Origin: Rhodococcoides corynebacterioides
GTDB taxonomy: Bacteria > Actinomycetota > Actinomycetes > Mycobacteriales > Mycobacteriaceae
DNA: 64,000 bases
Assembly (NCBI RefSeq): GCF_019834675.1
Contig: NZ_JABUBU010000003.1
Location: 62,001-126,000 of the forward strand
Direction: 5' to 3'
Positions 24,291 through 33,019 of this stretch are shown piece by piece (position 1 is the stretch's first letter; the number at the start of each line of letters is the position of its first letter). Below the pieces are notes generated by a model. It was not told the DNA's origin, made no database searches, and saw only the letters and a list, made by a program, of their open reading frames with translations. The position numbers and the translations under genes are program-made.

Positions 24291-24325
24291 GGTGGTCGAG
24301 GCCCCGGGGGGTCACACCGACGCGG

Positions 24326-25093
24326 CTACACGCGCACCACGGTGATACCGGCGTCCTCGAACGGCGCTGTGTCGGAATCGGTGGCCGACGCGTCGGTCAC
24401 CAGCGTCACCCCGGCCGGCAGCGGCGCCCAGGCGTGGAACGGTCGGCGTCCCAGTTTGGCGGCGTGCGCCAGCACGTAGATGCTGCCGGCGCGATCCATC
24501 ATCAGTTCCTTCAACCGGGTCTGCTCGATCTCGGCCTCGCAGATTCCCCGGTCCGCGGTCACCGCATCCGCCCCGAGAAAAGCGCGGTCGTAGGACACCC
24601 GGGCGAGGGACGCCTCGGCGAGCGGGCCGACGAAGCCCTGGGACAGGTGCCGCAGCGTTCCGCCGAGGCATTCGACGCGCACGTCGTCCGCGTCGGCCAA
24701 CGACTCGAGGGCGGTGAGTCCCGCGGTGATCACCGTGAGTCGGGGGCGGTCCCGGAGGAACTCGCCCATCGCCCCGACGGTGGTGCCGGCGTCCAGCAGC
24801 ACCGTCTCACCCGGCTGCACCTCGCCCGCGGCCCACTTCGCGATCGCTCGCTTGGCATCGAAGCCTTCCACCGCTCGCTGGCGGATCGAGGACTCGGGGT
24901 GCGGATCGAGGGCGATGGCGCCGCCGTAGGTGCGGGCGAGCAGACCCCGCGTCGTCAGGTGGGAGAGGTCGCGGCGGATGGTCGACGCGGTCACGCCGAA
25001 CTGCGCCGAGAGTTCGTCGACGCTCGCCAGACCACTGGTCTTGGCCAGTCGCACGATCTCCGCGCGCCGCACCTCCGACTCCCGTACCGCCAC
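24326..25093 (-). CDS. DeoR-family transcriptional repressor
   Basis: A 255-residue DeoR/GlpR regulator with an N-terminal helix-turn-helix ('SVDELSAQFGVTASTIRRDL' across residues 23-42, then 'RTYGGAI') and a sugar-phosphate sensor domain ('LLDAGTTVGAMGEFL', 'FLGADAV...DRGICEAE'). The GTG at 25093 follows GGAGGACC. It is the third gene of the kinase-pdxA2-deoR operon. Four similar 16-17-bp sites at the cluster's two promoters are its likely operators. The effector is probably a phosphorylated C4 sugar acid. Confidence 0.9.
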   Translation of the reverse strand: MAVRESEVRRAEIVRLAKTSGLASVDELSAQFGVTASTIRRDLSHLTTRGLLARTYGGAIALDPHPESSIRQRAVEGFDAKRAIAKWAAGEVQPGETVLLDAGTTVGAMGEFLRDRPRLTVITAGLTALESLADADDVRVECLGGTLRHLSQGFVGPLAEASLARVSYDRAFLGADAVTADRGICEAEIEQTRLKELMMDRAGSIYVLAHAAKLGRRPFHAWAPLPAGVTLVTDASATDSDTAPFEDAGITVVRV

Positions 25094-25119
25094 CGGTCCT
25101 CCTTCGCTCCGACCCGAAC

Positions 25120-26142
25120 CTAGCCGACGGGGGTGGTGCTGGTCGCGAGTTCTGCCGCCTGCCGGAGCGCCTCGACCATGCTGCCCGGTTCGGCGATCCC
25201 CTTGCCGGCGATGTCGAAGGCCGTGCCGTGGTCGACGGACGTTCGGATGACGGGCAGGCCGACCGTGATGTTCACGCCTGCTTCGATTCCCAGCACCTTC
25301 ACCGGTCCGTGCCCCTGGTCGTGGTACATCGCGACGATGAGGTCGTAATCGCCGCGGCCGGCGAGGAAGAACGCGGTGTCGGCGGGCAGCGGCCCCACAG
25401 CGTCGATACCGTCCGCACGCAGAACCTCCACGGCCGGAACGATCTTGAGATCCTCCTCGCCGTAGCCGAACAGCCCGTTCTCTCCGGCGTGGGGATTGAT
25501 GCCGCACAGGCCGATCTTCGGGTTCGGGGTGCCCGAGCGCACCAGGGCGTCGTGTCCCCGCCGCACCGTCCGCTCCACCAGACCCGGCTCGATCTTCGCC
25601 ACCGCGTCGAGCAGTCCGATGTGGGTGGTCACGTGGATCACTTTGAGCTTCGGTGTCGACAGCATCATCGACACCTCCTCGGTGCCCGTGAGATGCGCGA
25701 GAAGCTCGGTGTGGCCAGGGAAGACGTGCCCGGCAGCGTGGAGCGCCTCCTTGTTCAGCGGGGCCGTGCAGATGGCCTGGACGTCGCCGGCCACCGCGAG
25801 CTCGCTGGCGACCCGGATGTACTCGTAGGCGGCGTGACCGGCCACGGAGGACAGCTCGCCCCAGGGCAGGTCGTCCGGGATCAAACCGAGATCGACCACG
25901 TTGATCCGCCCCCGCCGGAACTCGGCGTCGCGGACGTGGTCGACGGCGACAACCTCGCAGTCGACACCGAGAATCGATGCCGCGGAACGCAACCGGGCCA
26001 CGTCGCCGATGACGACGGGCCGGCACCACGCGGCGACCCGGTCGTCGAGGACAGCGGGCACGATGACCTCGGGCCCGATACCGGCTGCGTCCCCCATGGT
26101 GAGGGCGACGACCGGAAGGTCGAGGGTGGGGGTGGACGTCAT
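25120..26142 (-). CDS. pdxA2: PdxA2-type 4-phosphothreonate/erythronate 3-dehydrogenase
   Basis: A 340-residue PdxA-family enzyme. Metal and substrate residues appear in 'AMYHDQGHGPVKVL' near residue 268 and 'RTSVDHGTAFDIAGKG' near 301. 'TMGDAAGIGPEV' opens the protein. Beside a DUF1537 kinase it should act on the 4-phospho C4 acid, oxidising and decarboxylating it to dihydroxyacetone phosphate with NAD, instead of serving vitamin B6 synthesis. Its ATG is 10 nt after the kinase stop. Confidence 0.9.
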   Translation of the reverse strand: MTSTPTLDLPVVALTMGDAAGIGPEVIVPAVLDDRVAAWCRPVVIGDVARLRSAASILGVDCEVVAVDHVRDAEFRRGRINVVDLGLIPDDLPWGELSSVAGHAAYEYIRVASELAVAGDVQAICTAPLNKEALHAAGHVFPGHTELLAHLTGTEEVSMMLSTPKLKVIHVTTHIGLLDAVAKIEPGLVERTVRRGHDALVRSGTPNPKIGLCGINPHAGENGLFGYGEEDLKIVPAVEVLRADGIDAVGPLPADTAFFLAGRGDYDLIVAMYHDQGHGPVKVLGIEAGVNITVGLPVIRTSVDHGTAFDIAGKGIAEPGSMVEALRQAAELATSTTPVG

Positions 26143-26151
26143 GGTGGGTCC

Positions 26152-27258
26152 TCAGCTCTGCGAGACGGTACCGACGGAGAGGCCGGCGAGGTGGGCGTGG
26201 ATGGCGGACAGGCTGTGGCGGTCGCCGAAGCTGCCCGGTCGGGTGACGACGCGGCGGCCGTCCGGGGCTCGCAGAACGACGGCGCCGTAGTGAACCCGGC
26301 CGACGGGCCGCAGGGTGGTGATGCCGAGCGCGTCGACGACGGCGCGGGCGGTCTCCCCGCCCGTGAGGGCGAGATCGACGCTGCGCCCCGCGACCACGCG
26401 GGAGACGAACTGCCCCAGCGCGGCGACCAGGCGGCCGGAGGCGGACGGGTCGAGTGGGCCCGAGACGATGAGCACGGCGGAGCCCCGAGCGAGGACGCTC
26501 TCGAGCTCCGCGGTCGACGCGCGTCCCGCGACGACGGCCGCGGCGTCGACCGACACGACGGGAACACCGTCCTCGGCCAGCCGGGCGACCTGGTCGCGGG
26601 CGCCGGCAGAAGCGGTGCCGACGACCGTGAGGACGTCACGCGACGATCCGTGGGTCGTCGTGTCCGCGGCCGCGTCCACCGCGGGCAGTGTGCGGACCAC
26701 CGCGGCGGCGAGGGCGCCGGACCCCACGAGGACGGCGTCCGGGTCGGCGGCGACCGACGCCACGACGTCGTCGAGGTCGCGATCGCCGGCCACGTCGGGC
26801 ACGGCGACGGACGGTGCTGTCCCGACGACGTCGCGCACGGTCGCGGGCGGGTGGCCGGGCTCGGCGTTCCACACCGACGAGCGGTGCAGCGGAACGTCGT
26901 TCACGAACAACACGCCGTCTCGGACGACTCGGCCGAGACCGGGATGACCGGCGGCGACCACGACGCGGCCGCGGCGGGCCAGCACCTCGACGGTGGCGGC
27001 GACGTGACCGCGCAGCAAGGAGTCGATCTTGACGACGACGCGCGTTTCCGTGGGCACGGCGTCGAGCGCGGCGGACAGGCGGGCGCCGGCCTCGGCCGTC
27101 GATCGCGACCGGGTGTCGAGATCGACGATGCCGACGGTCGCGGTCAGCCCGTCAACACCGGAGAGTGACAGTTCGAGATCCGTCGTGCGCTCGAGCACGA
27201 TTCCGGCCACCTCGGCCGCGCCGGAGAGGTCGTCGGCCAGCACCACGGTGCGGGTCAT
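26152..27258 (-). CDS. Four-carbon acid sugar kinase (DUF1537 family)
   Basis: A 368-residue acid-sugar kinase. The substrate-binding start 'VVLADDLSGAAEVAG' is near residue 5. 'VVKIDSLLRGHVAATVE' lies near residue 75. The ATP-binding C-terminal part has 'LALTGGETARAVVDAL' near 308. It would phosphorylate D-threonate, L-threonate or D-erythronate at C4. It is somewhat shorter than the roughly 420 residues common in the family. The ATG at 27258 follows GGAGGTGG. First gene of the operon, with two operator-like sites in the 67 bp upstream. Confidence 0.9.
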   Translation of the reverse strand: MTRTVVLADDLSGAAEVAGIVLERTTDLELSLSGVDGLTATVGIVDLDTRSRSTAEAGARLSAALDAVPTETRVVVKIDSLLRGHVAATVEVLARRGRVVVAAGHPGLGRVVRDGVLFVNDVPLHRSSVWNAEPGHPPATVRDVVGTAPSVAVPDVAGDRDLDDVVASVAADPDAVLVGSGALAAAVVRTLPAVDAAADTTTHGSSRDVLTVVGTASAGARDQVARLAEDGVPVVSVDAAAVVAGRASTAELESVLARGSAVLIVSGPLDPSASGRLVAALGQFVSRVVAGRSVDLALTGGETARAVVDALGITTLRPVGRVHYGAVVLRAPDGRRVVTRPGSFGDRHSLSAIHAHLAGLSVGTVSQS

Positions 27259-27274
27259 GTCGCCACCTCCCTCG

Positions 27275-27322
27275 TTGCGCGAACCACGCAACCAATCGTA
27301 CGTGTATTGCGTGTTTCGCGCA
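27275..27322. promoter_or_regulatory. Two candidate DeoR operators upstream of the acid-sugar kinase
   Basis: Site A is TTGCGCGAACCACGCAA (27275-27291). Site B is TTGCGTGTTTCGCGCA (27307-27322), whose reverse complement TGCGCGAAACACGCAA matches site A except at one base. Both lie in the 67 bp between the kinase start and the SDR stop codon. Confidence 0.65.
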
Positions 27323-27325
27323 GCA

Positions 27326-27994
27326 TCACAGTGACGCTCCGGCGCACTGCACGATGGTCTGGCCCGTGATGTTGCGGCCCAGCGGACCGAGCAGGAATGC
27401 GGTCAGACCGGCCACCTCGGCGGGCTCGATGAACGAGCCCAGCGGCGGAGTCCGGGGCGGCGTGTGCGCGCGCGACGGGTCGCCGAGCATCGCCGTGTCG
27501 GTCGGCCCGGGCGCGACCACGTTCACGGTGATACCGCGCGAGACCAGTTCCATGGCCCACGACCGCGACATGCCCGTCAACGCCGACTTGGTCGCGACGT
27601 ACTGACTCTTGCCGGCGTTCCCGGTCATGGTCCGGCTGCCGATGAGGACGATGCGACCGCCGTCGGCGATACGGTCCACCACCCCGTTCACCAGCACCTC
27701 GGCGGCGGCGACGTGGACGCGCCACATCGCCTCCAGATCGGCGACGTCCAAGCTGCCCAGCGGCGCCGAGCGCTGCAGACCGGCCGCGTGCACCACCGCA
27801 TCGACGTCGGCCAGCTCGGCCGCGACGGCACTCACCCGGTCCAGATCCGCGAGATCGGCCTCGATCCAGTCGAGTCCGACGACCTCGGGTTCACGCCGAC
27901 TCAGACCGGTGACGCGCCAACCCTCGTCCACCAGGGTGGTCGCGACGGCGGCGCCGATGCCGGAACTGACGCCGGTGACGACGGCGTGCTTCAC
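27326..27994 (-). CDS. Short-chain dehydrogenase/reductase
   Basis: A 222-residue classical SDR. The NAD(P) motif is 'VTGVSSGIGAAV' near residue 5. The active site Ser is in 'VLIGSRTMTG' near 121, and the catalytic YxxxK is 'YVATKSAL' near 134. 'VVAPGPTDT' follows. The GTG at 27994 overlaps the stop of the upstream BNR-repeat gene and gives a clean N-terminus; an in-frame GTG at 28003 would add three residues. The substrate is presumably a sugar acid or derivative of the cluster. Confidence 0.88.
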   Translation of the reverse strand: MKHAVVTGVSSGIGAAVATTLVDEGWRVTGLSRREPEVVGLDWIEADLADLDRVSAVAAELADVDAVVHAAGLQRSAPLGSLDVADLEAMWRVHVAAAEVLVNGVVDRIADGGRIVLIGSRTMTGNAGKSQYVATKSALTGMSRSWAMELVSRGITVNVVAPGPTDTAMLGDPSRAHTPPRTPPLGSFIEPAEVAGLTAFLLGPLGRNITGQTIVQCAGASL

Positions 27995-29172
27995 GAGAGC
28001 CACTCGGGGGTCAGCTCGCAGTACTCGATGGCCTGCCGGAAGCGGGTGAACGCCACGTGCAGCGTCGTGCCGTCCGCGACGATCGACGGGTACGAGAACT
28101 CACGATTGAGGCCGTCGCGGGAGTTGTTGGACAGGCAGTAGCCGTCGCCCTCCTCCAGATTCCGTCGGCGCGGCCAGGTCACTCCGCGGTCGTCGGACAG
28201 CGCGAGCGTCATCGGCGCGCGCGGGGCACCCCAGAACGCCTGACGCGGATCGCCGTCGGTGAGCGGTGCGCTCTCCTCCACCGTGCCCTGCGTCTCCGCG
28301 ATGCCGTCGTCGTCGATCTCGTCGTAGAGCGAGAGCCGCCGCTCGGTCGCGTCCGCGCGACTGGACTCGTTGTACACCAACGCAAGTCGATCGCCGTCCA
28401 GCACGACGAACTGCACCGACGAGTTGTTGTTCGGCAGCTCGGTCGGCTCGGGCGCACTCCACGTCTCGCCGTCGTCGTCGGAGACCGAGCGATACACGTG
28501 GTCGGCCCAGCGGCTGCGGTAGAGCGCGACGAGTTGCCCGTCGGACAGCCGGCCGATGTTCATGTGGACGCATCCCGTGCTCTCCGGCACGGTGACCTCG
28601 CGCCAGGACGCACCGTCGTCGTCGGAGATCATCACGCCGGAGTAGTCGCGATCGCCCACCCACTTCCGGCCGTCGATCCTCACGCAGTGGAAGACCGGGA
28701 GCAGGATGCGGCCCGACGGCAGGGTGACCATCGGCTGCCGGACGAAGACGCCGCCCGCGTCGGTCTCGGGGACCAGGACGTCGGTGGCGCCCCAGGTGCG
28801 GCCCCCGTCGGTCGACACGCGACGCAGCACGCGTGCGGTGTCCTGGTTGCCGGCGTGCTGCGAGGTCCACAGCAACCACACCTCACCCGACGCCCGCACG
28901 TTCAGGACGGGATTCTGTTCGGAGCGCCCGGGGTCGTCCGAGAGCCGTACGGGCTCGGACCACGCGTCGCCCTCGCGGCGGGAGAACCAGACGCTGATGT
29001 CCGGCACGCCTTCCTGCGTTCCGGCGAACCAGACGCAGGCCAGAGTGCCGTCCGGCAGCACGGCGAGATTCGCGGCGTGATTCTGGACCTCGGGCGGGAA
29101 CAGCAGGGCGTCCCGACGGCCGGTGTCGGCGGTGGGACGAACGATGCCGTCGGCATCGAGGGCGGTGGTCAC
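27991..29172 (-). CDS. Sialidase-like BNR-repeat protein, cytoplasmic
   Basis: A 393-residue six-bladed propeller of the sialidase superfamily (BNR_2 type). Four Asp-box motifs are visible: 'STDGGRTW', 'SDDDGASW', 'SDDDGETW' and 'SDDRGVTW'. There is no signal peptide or transmembrane segment, so it should act on imported material. A GTG start at 29172 is followed directly by the domain. It is coupled to the SDR gene downstream and lies 14 bp after the ABC binding-protein gene. Related propellers include non-sialidase glycoside hydrolases and lyases, so the substrate is open. Confidence 0.8.
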   Translation of the reverse strand: MTTALDADGIVRPTADTGRRDALLFPPEVQNHAANLAVLPDGTLACVWFAGTQEGVPDISVWFSRREGDAWSEPVRLSDDPGRSEQNPVLNVRASGEVWLLWTSQHAGNQDTARVLRRVSTDGGRTWGATDVLVPETDAGGVFVRQPMVTLPSGRILLPVFHCVRIDGRKWVGDRDYSGVMISDDDGASWREVTVPESTGCVHMNIGRLSDGQLVALYRSRWADHVYRSVSDDDGETWSAPEPTELPNNNSSVQFVVLDGDRLALVYNESSRADATERRLSLYDEIDDDGIAETQGTVEESAPLTDGDPRQAFWGAPRAPMTLALSDDRGVTWPRRRNLEEGDGYCLSNNSRDGLNREFSYPSIVADGTTLHVAFTRFRQAIEYCELTPEWLS

Positions 29173-29186
29173 GGCGAATCTCCCGT

Positions 29187-30761
29187 TCAGACGAGGGTGG
29201 CGGCGGACAGGTTGTACGAGTTGGTCGGGCGCAGCGTGACGTCCTGGATCCGATCGCGCTTGGCCAGCACGGATTTCGGGACGAACGACCAGAGGCACGG
29301 GACGGTGTCCCAGATCTGCCGCTGGGCGTCGGCGAGCAGTTGCCCGCGGCGAGTGGGGTCGACCTCCTCGGACGCGCGCGCGATGGCCGCGGCGATCTCC
29401 GGGAACTGGTACCCGTGGTAGGTGTCGCGGGTCGCCTCCTTCTCGGGGGTGCCGGCGTACATGCCCTGCATGATCGTGATGGCGAGCCCGGTGGGACTGG
29501 GGAAGCCGTTGCCCAGCACGTCCCAGTCGCCGGCCTTGCCCTGGCGCCACTGCATGATGTCGCCGCCGGGCTCGAACTGCTGCAACGACGTCCGGACCCC
29601 GATGTCGGAGAACATCTGCACGACCGACTCCATGATGTCGGTGTCGGCGGCGAATTCGCCGGACTCCCAGATGATCTTGAGGTTCAGGTCCCGCACGCCG
29701 AGCGCGTCGAGCTCGCCGCGAGCACGAGCGGGGTCGTACACGTACTCCCCCGTCTCGATGGCGCCGTCGAGGATGGACGGGATCACGCCCCGCGAGGCCG
29801 TGGCCGATCCCTGCATGACCTGATCGATCAGCGCGGGGCCGTTGATCGCGTACGTCAACGCCTTGCGCACCCGCGCGTTCGCGAGCGGGTGATCGGCCGG
29901 CTTGCGGAAGTTGTAGAACAACTGGTTGAGACGCACTCCGTCGACCCGCTCCACGCCGACGTTCGACAGGCCCTCGAGCTGATCGGCGGCGTCGGGAGTG
30001 ATCGAGTCGATGACGTCGACCTCCCCGCTACGCAGCGTGACCACCCGCGAGGACTCCTCGGGTACGAAGCGCACGCGGACGGTCTCGATGTTGGGCGCCG
30101 GTCCCCAGTACTGCGTGTTGCGCTCGAGGGTGTAGTTGCCGGTGCCGCGGTCGGAGGACGTCACCACGTACGGTCCCGATCCGACGCCGGACTGCAGCTC
30201 CTCGGGCCGGTTGGCCGCCGCGGGGGTGATGAGGATGTTCGACATCAGATAGTCGAGCACCGGCACCGGCTTGGTGGTGAGCAGGGAGAAGCTCGAGGCG
30301 TCCATCGGTTCGACGGTGGGCCACTCGGGGAAGAACCCGCCGACGAAGGACCCGTCCACCTCGCTGTACATCTTCAGCGCGGTGGCGACGTCCTCCACGC
30401 GGACCGGCGAGCCGTCCGAGTAGCGGACGCCGTCGCGCAGGTGCACGAACCACCGCGTCGGCTCGACCAGCTCGAAGCGATCGGCGAGGACCAACTGCGG
30501 CTTCAGGTTCGCGTCGATCTCGGTGAGGGCTTGCCGGACGCCGCGCTGCACGGTGAGTGCGGCGTCGAACTGGTTGAGCTTGTTGTCGAGGCTGACCAGG
30601 GACCGGTTGAGCGCGAGGCTCACGGTGGTGGGTCCGGGCGTACCGGTGGGCGTCGCGCATCCGGTGGCGGCCCCGCCGAGCAGGAGACCGCCGCCGAGCA
30701 GCAGCCCGCCGCGCATCAGATTGCGCCGCGAGAACCGCTGGTGAAGCAGCGAATCGGTCAT
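29187..30761 (-). CDS. ABC transporter substrate-binding lipoprotein (peptide/opine/nickel family 5)
   Basis: A 524-residue solute-binding protein of the DppA/OppA type. The N-terminus has a twin Arg ('RFSRRNLMRGG') and a lipobox ending 'GGAATGC' near residue 34. Family markers include 'LVLADRFELVEPTRWFVHLR', 'SGPYVV' and 'NYTLERNTQYWG'. The ATG at 30761 is the one that gives the signal peptide. It is divergent from the four genes for the rest of the importer and precedes the BNR and SDR genes in its own operon. Confidence 0.9.
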   Translation of the reverse strand: MTDSLLHQRFSRRNLMRGGLLLGGGLLLGGAATGCATPTGTPGPTTVSLALNRSLVSLDNKLNQFDAALTVQRGVRQALTEIDANLKPQLVLADRFELVEPTRWFVHLRDGVRYSDGSPVRVEDVATALKMYSEVDGSFVGGFFPEWPTVEPMDASSFSLLTTKPVPVLDYLMSNILITPAAANRPEELQSGVGSGPYVVTSSDRGTGNYTLERNTQYWGPAPNIETVRVRFVPEESSRVVTLRSGEVDVIDSITPDAADQLEGLSNVGVERVDGVRLNQLFYNFRKPADHPLANARVRKALTYAINGPALIDQVMQGSATASRGVIPSILDGAIETGEYVYDPARARGELDALGVRDLNLKIIWESGEFAADTDIMESVVQMFSDIGVRTSLQQFEPGGDIMQWRQGKAGDWDVLGNGFPSPTGLAITIMQGMYAGTPEKEATRDTYHGYQFPEIAAAIARASEEVDPTRRGQLLADAQRQIWDTVPCLWSFVPKSVLAKRDRIQDVTLRPTNSYNLSAATLV

Positions 30762-30858
30762 GGTCGACCTCTTTCGATCGAGGATGTCGTGGGGCCCGCC
30801 ACGCCCGTCGCCGACGGCGGGGCTGTGACTGCGAGCACACCGGAACTGTACGCAGATA

Positions 30859-30904
30859 TGCACGAAACACGCAACTACCGATTGCCACTTGCGCGATTCG
30901 CGCA
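30859..30904. promoter_or_regulatory. Two candidate DeoR operators in the importer divergent promoter
   Basis: TGCACGAAACACGCAA (30859-30874) differs by one base from the reverse complement of the kinase-promoter site B. TTGCGCGATTCGCGCA (30889-30904) is a more symmetric variant. They lie between the binding-protein start (30761) and the leader ORF (31001). Confidence 0.6.
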
Positions 30905-31000
30905 CGAGTGTCATTGTGAGCTGAGTTACAACGACGCCGGAGACGGAAGTGCCGTACCCGGATCCCGCCCGGAGCGTCGAGTCCGCAGAAAGGTCGTTCG

Positions 31001-31045
31001 ATGCATCAGCCCTGCTCACGTCACCGTCTGTCGAGCGCGCGATGA
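31001..31045 (+). CDS. 14-residue leader ORF coupled to the ABC permease
   Basis: ATG at 31001 has a good ribosome site, GAAAGG, 7 nt upstream. The peptide reads MHQPCSRHRLSSAR and stops at a TGA whose first bases overlap the ATG of the permease (ATGA at 31042-31045). The permease itself has no ribosome site of its own, so translation of the leader would set permease output. The small size with one Cys and several Arg codons recalls actinobacterial leader peptides, but the family is not certain. Confidence 0.6.
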   Translation: MHQPCSRHRLSSAR

Positions 31046-32052
31046 CCGCCGGCATGATCGCGCCGGCCGACGAGCCGACGACGGCGGCACCGGCGAAGGC
31101 CCGGTCTCGCTCGGCCGGCACCGCGCGCTACGTCGTCAAGCGCCTCGGTCAGAGCGCACTGGCGATCTTCCTGACGCTCACCACCGTGTTCGTCCTCGTC
31201 CGCATGGCCCCGGGCGACCCGGCCTACGCCATGGCCGGACCCCTCGCCTCCAGCGAGGACATCGAGCGCATCCGCCAGTCGATGGGCCTCGACCAGTCGA
31301 TCGTCACGCAGTACTGGAAGTACCTCCAGGGACTCCTCCAGCTGGACCTGGGCACGTCGTACTCCTTCCAGGCACCCGCGTTCGACGTGGTCCTGGACCG
31401 CCTGCCCTACACCCTGACGCTCACCGTCGCGTCCATCGGCCTGACCACGCTGCTCGCCATCCCGCTGGGCGTGTGGATGGCCCGTCGCGCGGACACCCGC
31501 CGCGAACTGGGCGCGAACGTGCTCACCATCGCCGGCCAGTCCATGCCCGACTTCTGGACGGGCCTCATGCTCATCACCCTCTTCGCGGTGGTGCTCCCGA
31601 TCTTCCCCGCCGCCGGCTTCGCCACGTGGTCCTCGCTCGTCCTGCCGATGGTGACCGTGGCGATCCTGCAGATCGCCCTCATCTCCCGGATGGTGCGCCG
31701 AGAGATGGTGGGCGCGTTCTCCTCCCAGTACGCCACGGTCGCCCGCGCCCGCGGTGTGTCCGAGCGGAGGCTCGTCTGGCGCTACGCCCTGCGCAACTCC
31801 TCGATCCCGGTGCTCACCGCGCTCGGCACCCGCTTCGCCTCGATGCTCAACGGCGTGGTCGTCGTCGAGGTCGTGTTCGCCTGGCCCGGCGTCGGATCGC
31901 TCGTGGTTCGCGCACTCGAGACCCGCGACTACCCGCTCATCCAGGCCACGGTTCTCGTCACCGCCGTGCTCGCCGTCCTCGTCCAACTGCTCGTCGACCT
32001 CTGCTATCCGCTGCTGGACCCGCGCGTCCGGCTGGGGAAGGGAACGTCCTAG
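31042..32052 (+). CDS. ABC transporter permease, DppB type
   Basis: A 336-residue inner-membrane permease with about six helices and the EAA-type loop ('ARARGVSERRLVWRYALRNS' near residue 235). It begins with 'YVVKRLGQSALAIFLTLT', the usual DppB opening, after a roughly 30-residue polar head. The ATG at 31042 is preferred because it is coupled to the leader ORF; the GTG at 30949 has only a weak site and would add 31 residues of atypical sequence. It pairs with the DppC-type permease that follows without a gap. Confidence 0.85.
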   Translation: MTAGMIAPADEPTTAAPAKARSRSAGTARYVVKRLGQSALAIFLTLTTVFVLVRMAPGDPAYAMAGPLASSEDIERIRQSMGLDQSIVTQYWKYLQGLLQLDLGTSYSFQAPAFDVVLDRLPYTLTLTVASIGLTTLLAIPLGVWMARRADTRRELGANVLTIAGQSMPDFWTGLMLITLFAVVLPIFPAAGFATWSSLVLPMVTVAILQIALISRMVRREMVGAFSSQYATVARARGVSERRLVWRYALRNSSIPVLTALGTRFASMLNGVVVVEVVFAWPGVGSLVVRALETRDYPLIQATVLVTAVLAVLVQLLVDLCYPLLDPRVRLGKGTS

Positions 32053-33018
32053 ATGACCGCCACCCTCGACGCGTCGGGCCCGACACCGGCCGACCCGACG
32101 CCGCCGGAACGACCGTCCGCGGTCACTCCGAAGCACCTCGCCGCGGCCGGCGCCACCCGGCGCGCCCGCGACAGCCGCCTCAAGATCTGGGTGGGCAGCG
32201 TCTGCGCGCTGATCGTGATCCTGCCCGTCGCCTTCGCCCGCGTAGTGCCCCTGCAGAATCCCGACGCGACCGACCTCGGCTCGCGCCGCCTGCCGCCGCT
32301 GACGGACGGGCACCTGTTCGGCACCGACCAGCTCGGCCGCGACCTGCTGGCCCGCATCCTCTACGGCGGCCAGGTCTCGCTGCTCGTGGGTGTTCTCGCC
32401 GTCCTCGTCTCCGGAGTGATCGGCCTCGTCCTCGGTTCGATGGCCGGCTACTTCGGTGGCTGGGTCGACACCGTCGTCAGCCGTCTTCTGGAGGCGCAGC
32501 TCTCCCTTCCCCTGTTGATGATGCTGCTGCTCGTGGTCGCGCTGTTCGGCCCGTCCATTCCGGTCATCACCTTCGTCATCGCCATCGCGCAGTGGCCCGA
32601 GATCGCCCGGCTCACACGATCTCTGGTTCTCGTCGAGCGGGAGAAGCCCTACATCGCCGCCTCGCGGGTACTGGGGCTCGGGAAGACCGCGATCCTCGCC
32701 CGGCACATCGTGCCCAACGTGATCAAGCAGACCTCGCTGGTGGTGCTGTTGCTCCTCGCGCAAGCGGTGCTTCTCGAATCCGCGCTCAGCTACCTCGGCG
32801 CCGGCCCGCAGCGCCCGTTCGCGACCTGGGGTCGCATCATCTCCGACGGCCAGGACTACATCACCACCTCGTGGTGGCTGGTCACCCTTCCGGGCCTGGT
32901 GATCGTCCTGCTCGTGATCGGCGTCAACCTGCTCGGCGACGGACTGCGTGACCGGCCTGCCGGATCCGGCCTCCGCGCCCTACTGGGCCGCGTCGCACTC
33001 TCGGGAAAGAAGGCCTGA
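32053..33018 (+). CDS. ABC transporter permease, DppC type
   Basis: A 321-residue permease whose ATG directly follows the previous stop codon. A polar N-terminus to about residue 40 precedes the first helix. 'FGTDQLGRDLLARILYGG' near residue 95 and 'AASRVLGLGKTAILARHIVPN' near 200 are typical DppC motifs. It forms the heterodimeric channel with the DppB-type protein. Confidence 0.9.
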   Translation: MTATLDASGPTPADPTPPERPSAVTPKHLAAAGATRRARDSRLKIWVGSVCALIVILPVAFARVVPLQNPDATDLGSRRLPPLTDGHLFGTDQLGRDLLARILYGGQVSLLVGVLAVLVSGVIGLVLGSMAGYFGGWVDTVVSRLLEAQLSLPLLMMLLLVVALFGPSIPVITFVIAIAQWPEIARLTRSLVLVEREKPYIAASRVLGLGKTAILARHIVPNVIKQTSLVVLLLLAQAVLLESALSYLGAGPQRPFATWGRIISDGQDYITTSWWLVTLPGLVIVLLVIGVNLLGDGLRDRPAGSGLRALLGRVALSGKKA

Positions 33019-33019
33019 C

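Noticed and set aside
27326..28003. GTG at 28003 as SDR start
   Set aside because: GTG at 27994 overlaps the upstream stop in the usual GTGA fashion and directly precedes the NAD-binding motif.
30949..32052. GTG at 30949 as permease start
   Set aside because: Weak ribosome site; the ATG at 31042 is coupled by ATGA to a short ORF with a good ribosome site and gives a normal permease N-terminus.
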